DNA from: an uncultured Flavobacteriales bacterium
Lineage (GTDB): Bacteria > Bacteroidota > Bacteroidia > Flavobacteriales_D > Sanyastnellaceae
DNA length: 64,000 nt
Assembly: GCA_938085105.1 (NCBI GenBank)
Contig: CALKGK010000043.1
Location: forward strand, 18,949-82,948
Reading direction: 5' to 3'
Shown: positions 10,601 through 18,289 of the stretch, piece after piece
Position numbering within the stretch: position 1 is the stretch's first letter
How the letters are laid out: each line of letters opens with the position of its first letter
Made by a program: the position numbers and the translations under genes
Notes under the pieces: generated by a model
Seen by the model: only the letters and a program-made list of their open reading frames with translations
Database searches by the model: none
Told to the model about the DNA's origin: nothing

Positions 10601-13600
10601 CAACTTCTCACACCTACACCACAGCTGGGTGTTACAACGTGATTGCTACGGGTTCAGCTCCTGACGTGAACGGAAATGGAAATTGTTCCGTGAATGATCA
10701 AGTCACCGTATGCGTTCCTGTAGCTGCTGAATTTGACTTCGCTTTCTTGAGCTGTACCAATGTTCAATTCAACGAATTCGCAACCTTCATCAATACAGAC
10801 CCCGCCAATACGATTGTGTCTTACCTTTGGGACTTCGATGGTTTTGGTACTTCAACTGCCATGAACCCCAGCTTTGATTTTGCGCTGCCCATTCCTCCAG
10901 GAAATCACCCCGTAACACTTACGGTCACTACCGATGGTGGTTGTCAAGCAAGCATTACTCACGACGTCTTCATTGATTCTGTCGGAGCCACAGCAATTAA
11001 CGTTGTTCCCGGACCAACATGCGTTGGTGACCCCATTGCCATGAGCGCTTCTGCCAGTGGTGCAACTACTTATGATTGGGACTTTGGAGATCTTTCCTAC
11101 TTCCTTGGAGCATCTACAACGCATACCTATACTGCACCTGGGAACTACACAATCACAGTGGTTTCAACGAACGCCGCTGGATGCAGTTCAAGCACGAGCA
11201 TCCCCATCACCATTTTCCCAGCCATTCCCGACCTCAGCATCACTGCGAGTCCCGATTTGGCTATTTGTGAAGGCCAAACCACCACGCTTTCTGCTCCTCC
11301 AGGATATGCTTATCAATGGTCCAATGGAATGACCACACAGAGCATTACTGTTGGTGCAGGTTTGTATTCGGTATTGATTACCGATGGCAATGGATGTGAA
11401 TCAGAGTTGGAAGAAGTTGAAGTTACAGAACTTCCTCTTCCAGATGCTAGCATTAGTGGAAATACCTTCATTTGTGATGCCGGATGCTCCTTGTTGAGCG
11501 CCCCTTCCGGTGTTGGGCTCTCTTATGAGTGGTACGATGCCCTTTCGAACTCTTTGGGTACAGGAAGTCAGATCAACGTTTGCACGCCCTTGCTTTCGAA
11601 TCAGTTCTTTGTGGAAATTACTGATCAAAATGGATGCAAAAATGTTTCGGCACCGTTTGATGTTTTCCAAGCGACATCGCCCTCTTTCAGTGTAACTGTT
11701 GCCCCTAATGGATGTGCAGGAGAGTTGAATACCTTGAGTGTTGTTCCTGTTCAGCCGGGTGTATCCTACGTTTGGAGCGATGGTACCACAGGTCCTAGCA
11801 TGACAACAACCCAAGCAGGCACGTATTACGTTACTGGAACCGACGACGCCACTGGGTGTAGCTTCAGTTCTCAAGGAACGGTAAACCCGCAGCCAGATCT
11901 TTGTTTGGTTCCTGTAGGATGTTATACCGCTTGCGAGCCCTATGAATTGTGTGCTCCGATTGGTTTTGTGAGCTACCAATGGAATCTTGATGGCAATCCT
12001 ATTCCTGGTGCTACAATGCCATGCTATACCGCTACCATGAGTGGAACTTATACGGTGACGGCGATGAACAACTTTAATTGTTCGGACACTTCGGGCGACC
12101 TCGTCTTGGAAATCATTCCTTGCAATGGCTGTGAAGATGTGAGCGTGAGCTCAACGCCAGCGGTGAACAATAACGAGCCCGACCCTTGCTGTTTTGACCT
12201 CCACTACAGCAATGGATATAGTGGTCCGCTCCAAGGCTTGTCGGTTTACACTTCAGACAGCGACTTTGCCTTTGACGTGGCCTCCATCAATCCTCTTCTT
12301 GGTTTGACAGGCAGCACCTCCAATTCGGTGGATCTTATCTCCATCACCCCCGGTTCACCTATTCCAACAGGCACCTTAAGCAATGTGATCTCCTTGTGTT
12401 TGGAAAATGTGGTGAACAGTCCGCAAACAGTGTACATTGACTGGTATGATTTCGATAATGAAGTGGTTTGTCAAGATTCCTTGATTTTCGATTGTCCTGT
12501 TGAGCCGGACTGCCTCTATCTAAGCGATCAAGATATCTATTGTGAGAACGGTCAAACCGTTTACGAGTTTACTGTTTGCAACCCGAACGACGCGGATTGG
12601 CCTGTTGCATATTTCAGTATGGATGCCATTACCCCAGGATTCTTGGTTTCCAGTCCATCTGACTTCACCCCTTCTCCTGCAATCGCTCCTGGATCTTGTC
12701 AAAGCTTCACGGCTATATTAAGCGGACCTGGTATTGGTGGGGAAGTGTTCTGCTTCAACCTCATCGCTCATGAATTTGATCCTTTGGAAGTACCCAACAC
12801 AGAATGTTGCAGTTTGGACACACTGTATTGCATTGATATTCCACCGTGCGATCCTTGTGAAGACGTGGGCGTATTTGATGTAACGAGTACCGATCCTGAT
12901 GACTGCTGTTTGAGCGTGGACCTCTTTAACAACTACTCTTCTTCCTTCTTTGATGAGATTGCTGTTTGTGCCATCACGCCTTCCACTACACTTACTGTAG
13001 GTAACTACATTGGTTCTGGATGGACCACCAGCAATTACACGGGAACTTCATTCAGTTTGATTCCAGATGCCACTTTTGGGAATTTTGTTCCAGGTGGGAA
13101 TTTCACCTTGCCTGAAATATGTGCTCAAACCAGCGTTGCTCCGCCCCAATTGATGGAAATCAAGTGGATGGTGGAAGGAGAAATTGTTTGTAGGGACACC
13201 ATTGCGAATTTCTGCGAACCGGATTGTGCCTATTTCCAAGACGAGATCATAGAATGCAATCAAAACACTTGGAACTGGTCAGCAAACATTAAGAACACCT
13301 CCGACTTCGTTGTTTCAGAAGCCGTAATCAACTTCAATGACCCCGCCCTTGCCGCCTATAACCAAGTGGTGAGCACAGGCTCTCTGGCACCGGGGGCTAC
13401 ATTCGGACCTATCAATCTGTCCATTGGTTCACCAGCATTGGCAGGACAAACCATCTGCTTTACGGTAACCATTCATGAGATTGGTTCGAACGGACAATAC
13501 CTGAGCTGTTGTAATTTTGAACATTGCATCACGCTTCCCGACTGTGGATTTGCCAGTGAGTGTTCCTGTGATGAGAGTTTCTTCGATGCGGTTAATCTTG

Positions 13601-14118
13601 GATTCACTACCGCGTCGATTGGTCCCAATACCCTCGGCTTCACCATGACCGACTACCTCTACTTTGGTGAGTGTGATATCATGTATTGGAAGTTTGGTGA
13701 TGGAACGCCAATTGAAACTTCTCTCGGAAACCAATCCATCATTCACACCTATCCTGGTCCTGGTATTTACACCGTTTGTGTTCGCGTGTACCGAACGGCA
13801 GCAGACGGCAGTACTTGTGTTCGAAAAGTATGCACTGAGATCTTTGTTCCAAGTGCCTTCGGATTGGAGGACCTCATCACGGTGTTCCCCAACCCGAACA
13901 ATGGTGACTTTAAAATCGCCATTAACCAAGCCTTGGATGAAGGAATGGACATCAATATCTATGATGGAACGCAGCGATTGATTCACTCCAGATCATTGTC
14001 AAGCATCAAGGAGGCTCAAGTTCAGCGATTCGACTTGAAAGAATATGGTAAAGGGCTCTACTTTATTCATTTCAGACGAGGGAATGAGCTGCACATTGAG
14101 AAGATTATTGTGTTCTAG
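7645..14118 (+). CDS. Giant Cys-rich PKD-repeat protein, T9SS cargo
   Basis: A 2,157-residue surface or secreted protein. ATG 7645 was chosen over TTG 7603 because it begins a proper signal peptide (MNTFPRYLVAFVCCLGFVF... ending LKAQ). After it comes a CTDPTACNYNPSATEDDGSC motif common in marine Bacteroidota adhesins, then a long series of Ig-like/PKD modules; at least five carry the WDFGDG-type signature (near 8490, 10570, 10830, 11080, 13690). Two homologous units of about 240 residues follow (12124-12849, 12850-13550), then a last PKD module and a type A sorting domain (VFPNPNNGDF...). No catalytic motif was seen. Adhesion or gliding-related scaffolding is an inference from architecture. 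Confidence 0.85.
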   Translation: MNTFPRYLVAFVCCLGFVFLNIGELKAQVNCGGCTDPTACNYNPSATEDDGSCISTPDCGLWAADDILCINEGENLSYNVLCNDNVSDFPFVIEAQGNDCFSISENGDVIQNNLQDIDCCGEHFIPYTIFFQDGTQQVLQANLRITVKCGKPDCSIIDLETVIGSPVGDGGLSVVDCFDVCENSVSTLQYPFNPSFSYDWTGVIGGVGSLGANPAELIVSWNNFGSGFVSLDVYDGNGNVTSFNFCVNILEGPVADFSSTGYVCLDSPICFTNLSSNADGYQWDFGDGVVSNMSDPCHTYSSPGTYTVTLTATKANFDAEGNPLCCCTDVSTATVVVDDLPGPNIYWISTLCEGDNSNYWTDAANCGSYFWTVEDADGNPVLFTGQGTPDINVTWGAGPVGTVTLAVTDCDDDYCSNPTSVTVPIISANGTIDGSDAVCEFSTQTYCVPKWQSTVYNWTITGGSIVSSPDGNCITVVWGPAGVGTLHVDYSSAFLAGLPNHSAGDCEGSADLTVNIIPSYDVINTGPSVVCVGDVSNIITSSSPNPNCTWNISPAHPFTGDGTDQISINWTTPGTYIIEAVPVNPMDYCNGPESIIIQVQDIPAPTAIDGNLSVCPNSTHYYSIPSPNPSYSYFWSTTNGTPVSGTGTSIGVTWDNIPGPFSLTVYAQSNGTSGCQSEDFTITIEPKTIDGPLAISPDVACSNTISSHSLTPMQDDDATITWSVVPAVAGSVLVQNDENTQIQWNDWSGSAQIIVEVELCGITDSESITVPVNQPIVPVITQTGVLCTGSNATLSTTVPFSSYDWSTFDTSPTTVISSQGNYAVTTVDGNGCVATSSFDANEIPGPSASISTGNNTTICLSNPHTVTLIAQFNANFSYQWYCGGVLVPGATGDTYDHPFQGVAGSYPYWVVVTDNTSGCMNTSDTIVVNESTCPPNPCTPEPHSFNITTAQNQATNCNVIDFETTMSNATFSTWSFGDGALSGLNPTSHTYTTAGCYNVIATGSAPDVNGNGNCSVNDQVTVCVPVAAEFDFAFLSCTNVQFNEFATFINTDPANTIVSYLWDFDGFGTSTAMNPSFDFALPIPPGNHPVTLTVTTDGGCQASITHDVFIDSVGATAINVVPGPTCVGDPIAMSASASGATTYDWDFGDLSYFLGASTTHTYTAPGNYTITVVSTNAAGCSSSTSIPITIFPAIPDLSITASPDLAICEGQTTTLSAPPGYAYQWSNGMTTQSITVGAGLYSVLITDGNGCESELEEVEVTELPLPDASISGNTFICDAGCSLLSAPSGVGLSYEWYDALSNSLGTGSQINVCTPLLSNQFFVEITDQNGCKNVSAPFDVFQATSPSFSVTVAPNGCAGELNTLSVVPVQPGVSYVWSDGTTGPSMTTTQAGTYYVTGTDDATGCSFSSQGTVNPQPDLCLVPVGCYTACEPYELCAPIGFVSYQWNLDGNPIPGATMPCYTATMSGTYTVTAMNNFNCSDTSGDLVLEIIPCNGCEDVSVSSTPAVNNNEPDPCCFDLHYSNGYSGPLQGLSVYTSDSDFAFDVASINPLLGLTGSTSNSVDLISITPGSPIPTGTLSNVISLCLENVVNSPQTVYIDWYDFDNEVVCQDSLIFDCPVEPDCLYLSDQDIYCENGQTVYEFTVCNPNDADWPVAYFSMDAITPGFLVSSPSDFTPSPAIAPGSCQSFTAILSGPGIGGEVFCFNLIAHEFDPLEVPNTECCSLDTLYCIDIPPCDPCEDVGVFDVTSTDPDDCCLSVDLFNNYSSSFFDEIAVCAITPSTTLTVGNYIGSGWTTSNYTGTSFSLIPDATFGNFVPGGNFTLPEICAQTSVAPPQLMEIKWMVEGEIVCRDTIANFCEPDCAYFQDEIIECNQNTWNWSANIKNTSDFVVSEAVINFNDPALAAYNQVVSTGSLAPGATFGPINLSIGSPALAGQTICFTVTIHEIGSNGQYLSCCNFEHCITLPDCGFASECSCDESFFDAVNLGFTTASIGPNTLGFTMTDYLYFGECDIMYWKFGDGTPIETSLGNQSIIHTYPGPGIYTVCVRVYRTAADGSTCVRKVCTEIFVPSAFGLEDLITVFPNPNNGDFKIAINQALDEGMDINIYDGTQRLIHSRSLSSIKEAQVQRFDLKEYGKGLYFIHFRRGNELHIEKIIVF
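12124..13550 (+). repeat. Diverged tandem duplication within the giant gene
   Basis: Two consecutive coding units of about 720 bases share a protein pattern: CEDV, then a CC pair followed by NGYS/NNYS, then EPDC, then a region ending in C(F)xxxxHE and CC. The nucleotide sequence is strongly diverged, so this is an old duplication. Confidence 0.7.
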
Positions 14119-14154
14119 GTTTCTAGGCACCACTTCTAAAAGTGAAAATAAAAC

Positions 14155-14186
14155 AAGAGCGTCGGCAAGTGAGCCGACGCTTTTGT
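14155..14186. terminator. Bidirectional terminator
   Basis: GCGTCGGC pairs perfectly with GCCGACGC around a six-base loop, with T-rich sequence after the stem on both strands. It separates the giant gene from the convergent regulator operon. Confidence 0.9.
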
Positions 14187-14261
14187 TATGCAATGCTTTT
14201 TATCGTTCGGGAAAAGAGAAAAACAAGTGGTACTGGGTGAAGGTTAATGGCTTTCGAGTGG

Positions 14262-14903
14262 CTACTCCACCAAGTTGTTTCTCATTGCAAAAAGCACGAT
14301 TCCTACCCTTGTTTTCACGTTGAGTTTATCGCAGATGGCTTTTCTCCAACCCTCTGAAGTTCTGGGCGAAACGTGCATTTCTCCCGCAATTTCTTTGTTA
14401 GACAATTCAGTGCAGAGGTATTGAATGAATTTGATCTCTTGCTCTGAGAAGGAAATGCCTGCTTGAGCTTCAGGGCTGAGCTGATTGGTGTGCACTGTTT
14501 TGATCAATTTTCCTGAGACGAGATCTGAAAAATGATAGCCTGTGTTGTGTACATCTCGAATAGCCCTTTGCATTTGTTCTCTTCTTGAGCTTTTGAGCAG
14601 GTAAGCTCTTGCTCCGGCCTTGAGCATGCGAATCACATTGATGTCGTCTTCGAGGGCGCTGAGAGCGATTACTTTGAGTTCTGGACGATGTTCCTGAAGC
14701 CAGAGTGTGGTTTCTATGCCATCCATCTCTGGCATGTTGATATCCATCAGCACCAAATCCAAAGAAACGCCTTCCATCTTTTTGATCAAATCTGCACCGT
14801 TATTGGCGTGGATCAATACTTCGGCATCTTCCTCCTCCACGAGTCGGGCAATTCCCTCCCGAATTAAATCGTGGTCGTCAACAATGGCAATTTTTAATTT
14901 CAT
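14262..14903 (-). CDS. NarL/LuxR-family response regulator
   Basis: A 213-residue two-component regulator. The receiver domain (1-120) shows the acidic pair D9-D10, the phospho-acceptor D54 (VLMDINMPEMDG) and the conserved Lys in YLLKSS. The C-terminal LuxR-type helix-turn-helix (about 150-205) has the typical SNKEIAGEMHVS segment. It overlaps the upstream kinase gene by four bases, so the kinase at 14900 is its obvious partner. The target genes are unknown; the promoter region upstream of 16965 is a reasonable first guess for autoregulation. Confidence 0.92.
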   Translation of the reverse strand: MKLKIAIVDDHDLIREGIARLVEEEDAEVLIHANNGADLIKKMEGVSLDLVLMDINMPEMDGIETTLWLQEHRPELKVIALSALEDDINVIRMLKAGARAYLLKSSRREQMQRAIRDVHNTGYHFSDLVSGKLIKTVHTNQLSPEAQAGISFSEQEIKFIQYLCTELSNKEIAGEMHVSPRTSEGWRKAICDKLNVKTRVGIVLFAMRNNLVE

Positions 14904-15652
14904 GGATGATTTTCTTGTGGCAAGACGATTTCAACTCGTGTTCCTTTGCCTAAGGTACTTTGAATATTCAGCTCTCCCCCCATCATGTCCACCCGATTTT
15001 TCAAACTTTTCATTCCTAGTCCGGAAAATTCCAAGCTTGGATCAAAGCCCACACCAAAGTCCTCTATGGTAAGTGTGAGTGATTGATTTTGGAGACTCAA
15101 GCTGACTAAGATTTTGTCAGTTTGAGCGTGCTTCATCACATTGGAAAGCATTTCTTGTGCGCAGCGGTAGAGAATGATCTCTTCTTGCTCGCTCAAGGCG
15201 AAGTGTTCTGTGGGGGGCGAATAGATGCAGCTTTTCCCGGTAGCCTTTTCGATGAGTTGACATTCTTTCTCCAAAGCCAAATCGAGCCCCATGTCCTTAA
15301 CTCGGGGAGAATGAAGGCTTCGTGATAGGTCTCTCAAATCGCTCAACATTTCTTGAAGAAGCAGTTTCATCTCCTCCCCTCCAAGTCCTTGTTGATTCAT
15401 TTGAATGGCGAGGGTCATTCGTTGACCAATGTTGTCATGAATTTCTTGAGCAATTTGATTCATGGTGATTTGCGCCGTTTCCAACTGAGAACTCAGCAAT
15501 TCTGATTGAAACTCTTTTTGAAGAAGTACCCGGTCTTTTAGATATGACTTTTGAGTTTTCCTGTATAGCAGGACAAACATCACTAGGGCAACAGCTAGCA
15601 TCAGAAATAAGAGAGCACCTCCATATATCACTATTCGAGCCTCTGGGGTCAT
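14900..15652 (-). CDS. NarX-type (HisKA_3) sensor histidine kinase
   Basis: A compact 250-residue kinase with one membrane helix (about 8-30), a coiled linker, the HisKA_3 phospho-acceptor helix with H72 (AQEIHDNIGQR), and a HATPase domain with an N box (MLSNVMKHAQ) and GxG motifs (DFGVGFD, GLGMKSLKNR). It has no sensory domain of its own, so input presumably comes from the membrane protein encoded just upstream, which overlaps it by four bases. It should phosphorylate the NarL-type regulator encoded downstream. Confidence 0.92.
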   Translation of the reverse strand: MTPEARIVIYGGALLFLMLAVALVMFVLLYRKTQKSYLKDRVLLQKEFQSELLSSQLETAQITMNQIAQEIHDNIGQRMTLAIQMNQQGLGGEEMKLLLQEMLSDLRDLSRSLHSPRVKDMGLDLALEKECQLIEKATGKSCIYSPPTEHFALSEQEEIILYRCAQEMLSNVMKHAQTDKILVSLSLQNQSLTLTIEDFGVGFDPSLEFSGLGMKSLKNRVDMMGGELNIQSTLGKGTRVEIVLPQENHP

Positions 15653-16290
15653 AGATGAAATGCATTAACTGATGGCGTAGGACTTTTTTGTGGAAGAAGA
15701 AAAGCGATGCCAAAACACAGGTAATATAAAATCGAAAACGAAATGTGTAAATCAACAATGAGGGGGCCATTTCCCAAGGAGGACATAACGGTGTTGAAAT
15801 ACCCCAAATAGGTGAAGAAGGTGCATTGATAGACAATAATATTGGAGGCCATCAAAAAGTGCACGTTTTGATACAAAGGCCTATCGTCTGATTTCTCAAG
15901 AAGCGCGAATAAACCAAGGAGGGCCGAAAAAACAATCAGCAAGATGCTTGAAAGAATAAAGGCAGACGGAAACCGTGTTGAAATTGAAAAGAATTTGACA
16001 ACACCAATTGCGGCTATGGCAATCGCGAAGACCAGAAGTAGTGTTTTTTGCTTCTCACGTACCAATATATTTCGGAAAGCAAGAACATAAAATGCTGCAC
16101 TGATTCCGCCATAAAGCCAATACAGCCTGAAATCACTGAAAAGTGGATCGACTTGCCCAACCCACTCATGAATTGCAGTATAGACCAATAAAGCACTGAT
16201 GATCTTCATGGAAGTATCCAGTTGCCGAAATCGATAGACCCCCACGAAAGCGACGAATATTAGAACAAAAAGATAGGCCTGTATGAGCAT
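15649..16290 (-). CDS. Polytopic membrane protein, putative sensor partner
   Basis: I do not recognise a family. The 213 residues contain six to seven hydrophobic segments (starting near 1, 30, 57, 80, 106, 145 and 180) with short loops, reminiscent of the stand-alone membrane sensing domains found next to NarX-type kinases in Bacteroidota. Four-base overlap with the kinase gene and 15 bases from the upstream gene place it in a four-gene operon. A role as the signal-input subunit is inference from that coupling. Confidence 0.7.
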   Translation of the reverse strand: MLIQAYLFVLIFVAFVGVYRFRQLDTSMKIISALLVYTAIHEWVGQVDPLFSDFRLYWLYGGISAAFYVLAFRNILVREKQKTLLLVFAIAIAAIGVVKFFSISTRFPSAFILSSILLIVFSALLGLFALLEKSDDRPLYQNVHFLMASNIIVYQCTFFTYLGYFNTVMSSLGNGPLIVDLHISFSILYYLCFGIAFLLPQKSPTPSVNAFHL

Positions 16291-16305
16291 GAAAATGATT
16301 ATCGT

Positions 16306-16965
16306 TTACTGACAGGGTTCTGCACAATTGGTTTGAGGGTAGTTTTCCCGAGCCAAATCAAGTTTCCCCAAGTATTCAGAGGGACATATCTCAGGACACG
16401 TAGGCAAGAATTCAAAAGCAACAATGTTGGTATCACCCGCAGTGATGCTGTATTGATTTTCATACGTTCCACCCTTTTCGAAGGTAGGGCAAATTACCAA
16501 AGTCATTGCATTTTCCAAAAGGCCTTGTGTTTGACCTAATTTGTAAGGTTGCTGACGAAGTGCAGGATAGATGCGTATGCCTGAGAATGAATCGGGTGCT
16601 CCACTTTGACGTTTTTTCAGCAAGGCTTTTAAGTCATCTTCAGAAATGAACCAGGAGTGCACGAATGCATCAGGCACCGAATCTACCGTGGAACAGACAT
16701 TGGGTTCTGAGGCAATGGGCGCCATTAAAGGAGCATTGATGGATTTATTAAAATCTCGAAAGCCGTTCACCCAACACAGCGCTTTTTTGGTGGCAATGGG
16801 ATGCATGGTTGGAGCTGGAGACAGTGGCACTTGGAGAATGGCCAACTCAGGTACCCCTGAAGTAGATTCTTTTGCAGTGGCTTCCTTCATGTTCATGATC
16901 ATGACAGCCATTAAGGAGCCGAGGACACCTCCTAGAAGCAGATAATATAAGCCGCTGATTTTCAT
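16306..16965 (-). CDS. Membrane-anchored protein of unknown function
   Basis: Not recognised. The 219 residues start with a membrane segment (about 5-27, LYYLLLGGVLGSLMAVMI) that could be an anchor or uncleaved signal, leaving a periplasmic domain of about 190 residues. It carries eight or nine cysteines, including a C-terminal cluster (LPTCPEICPSE ... NCAEPC), which suggests disulfides or metal binding. It is the first gene of the sensor operon and so may bind the stimulus; that is inference only. Confidence 0.65.
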   Translation of the reverse strand: MKISGLYYLLLGGVLGSLMAVMIMNMKEATAKESTSGVPELAILQVPLSPAPTMHPIATKKALCWVNGFRDFNKSINAPLMAPIASEPNVCSTVDSVPDAFVHSWFISEDDLKALLKKRQSGAPDSFSGIRIYPALRQQPYKLGQTQGLLENAMTLVICPTFEKGGTYENQYSITAGDTNIVAFEFLPTCPEICPSEYLGKLDLARENYPQTNCAEPCQ

Positions 16966-17330
16966 AATACTTGTCTTTAGTAGTTCATATTAGAGTGGGA
17001 ATCAAAAGTGCAGACTTTTCATACTGAATACAAGCTAACTGAAAAAGATGAGTAAATACACTTGATGCGTGCGTAAATCTACGGTGCGACATTCCGTAAT
17101 GCCGCTCTTGAATTTAAGGCAAGGGATTATGAATATTTGAATAACTGAAAAACAATCTTCCTCGTTTGGTGGATACTAGCGGAATCGGAACTAATGCACA
17201 CGGCTTGTTCGGAGTAAATTGTTTTAAGTTTTACAAAGGATTGTTTTGAAGGTTCTGAGCTCAAGACAAGTAAGACTCTCGAAACTAACATCTTTGAACC
17301 AACGACCCATTCACTCATCGCACCAAACTC
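16966..17330. other. Intergenic region with weak promoter candidate
   Basis: No supported gene was seen. On the minus strand TAGCTTG within the 11-mer GTTAGCTTGTA (17029-17039) lies about 65 bases upstream of the gene starting at 16965 and could be a degenerate -7 element. A 63-codon minus frame here (17127-17318) has no start context or family resemblance. Confidence 0.4.
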
Positions 17331-17357
17331 AAAAAAGCTCCAACGGGAGCTTTTTTT
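17331..17357. terminator. Terminator downstream of hemF
   Basis: AAAAAGCTCC pairs with GGGAGCTTTTT around a short loop, with T runs on both strands. It ends the guaA-LysM-hemF unit, which is transcribed leftwards. Confidence 0.85.
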
Positions 17358-17392
17358 GATGATTAATCTTTTCTAGGTGCCTTCAATGATGA

Positions 17393-18289
17393 TTACACCC
17401 AATCAATTCCCTTCTTCAACAATGACAAAGTTCGTGCTTCTTCACTTCCTTCTTCTGTTTCATGCTGATAGGCCCAATTGGCGGTGTTTGGAAGACTCAT
17501 CAAGATGCTTTCTGTTCTTCCATTCGATACCAAACCAAAACGAGTTCCGCGATCGTGCACGAGGTTGAACTCGACATAGCGCCCTCTACGAAGCAACTGC
17601 CACTCGCGGTCTGCGTCTGTTCGTTCAAGGTTCCTGTTTTTGTTAACGAGCGCAGTGTACACTGGTGCAAATTGTTGAGCCAGATCAATGGTAAACGCTT
17701 TGATTTCATCCATGGCACTCTGGTCGTTCTTGCCCAAATGGTCATAAAAAACGCCACCTATTCCGCGGGTTTCTTCTCTGTGCGGCAAATAGAAGTAATC
17801 GTCTGCCCAAGCTTTGAACTTGCTGTAATTGGCCACTTCACTGTGCTGATCGCATACCTTTTTTAAAGCTTGATGGAAAAAGTGGGCGTCTTCGTCGTTA
17901 ATGAAATGTGGGGTGAGATCAATTCCACCGCCAAACCAAGCCACTCCGTCTGACAACTCGAAATAACGAACGTTCATGTGGATGATGGGCACTCTGGGGT
18001 GGTTGGGATGAATAACAATGGATACCCCTGTGGCATAAAATCGCTCGGCTTTGGTGTCCAGTTGTTTCTGGAGTCCGACGGTCACTTCACCGTGAACCTC
18101 ACTAAAGTTCACTCCACCTTTTTCGAAAATGTCACCTTCAGCGATCACACGCGATCTTCCCCCGCCGCCGCCTTCTCTTTCCCAAGAATCTTCTTGAAAA
18201 CCCGCTTTCCCATCGCATTCGGCCAAAGCCATACAGATGTCGTCTTGAATTTGCTGAAAGGAGGCTTTCAACTGCTCTTTATCCACCAT
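17393..18289 (-). CDS. hemF: Oxygen-dependent coproporphyrinogen III oxidase
   Basis: Converts coproporphyrinogen III to protoporphyrinogen IX with O2 in heme synthesis. The 298-residue protein has the family's typical length and motifs: WEREGGGGGRSRVI near residue 38, VHMNVRYFE-type strand (IHMNVRYFEL), FGGGIDLTPHF, DDYFYLPHREETRGIGG, and a C-terminal RGRYVEFNLVHDRGT. The use of the aerobic isozyme points to an aerobic host. It overlaps the end of the LysM gene by eleven bases and is last in the operon. Confidence 0.96.
   Translation of the reverse strand: MVDKEQLKASFQQIQDDICMALAECDGKAGFQEDSWEREGGGGGRSRVIAEGDIFEKGGVNFSEVHGEVTVGLQKQLDTKAERFYATGVSIVIHPNHPRVPIIHMNVRYFELSDGVAWFGGGIDLTPHFINDEDAHFFHQALKKVCDQHSEVANYSKFKAWADDYFYLPHREETRGIGGVFYDHLGKNDQSAMDEIKAFTIDLAQQFAPVYTALVNKNRNLERTDADREWQLLRRGRYVEFNLVHDRGTRFGLVSNGRTESILMSLPNTANWAYQHETEEGSEEARTLSLLKKGIDWV

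Noticed and set aside
17127..17318. 63-codon minus-strand frame between the sensor operon and hemF
   Set aside because: No start context, no family resemblance and it ends near a terminator; treated as chance.
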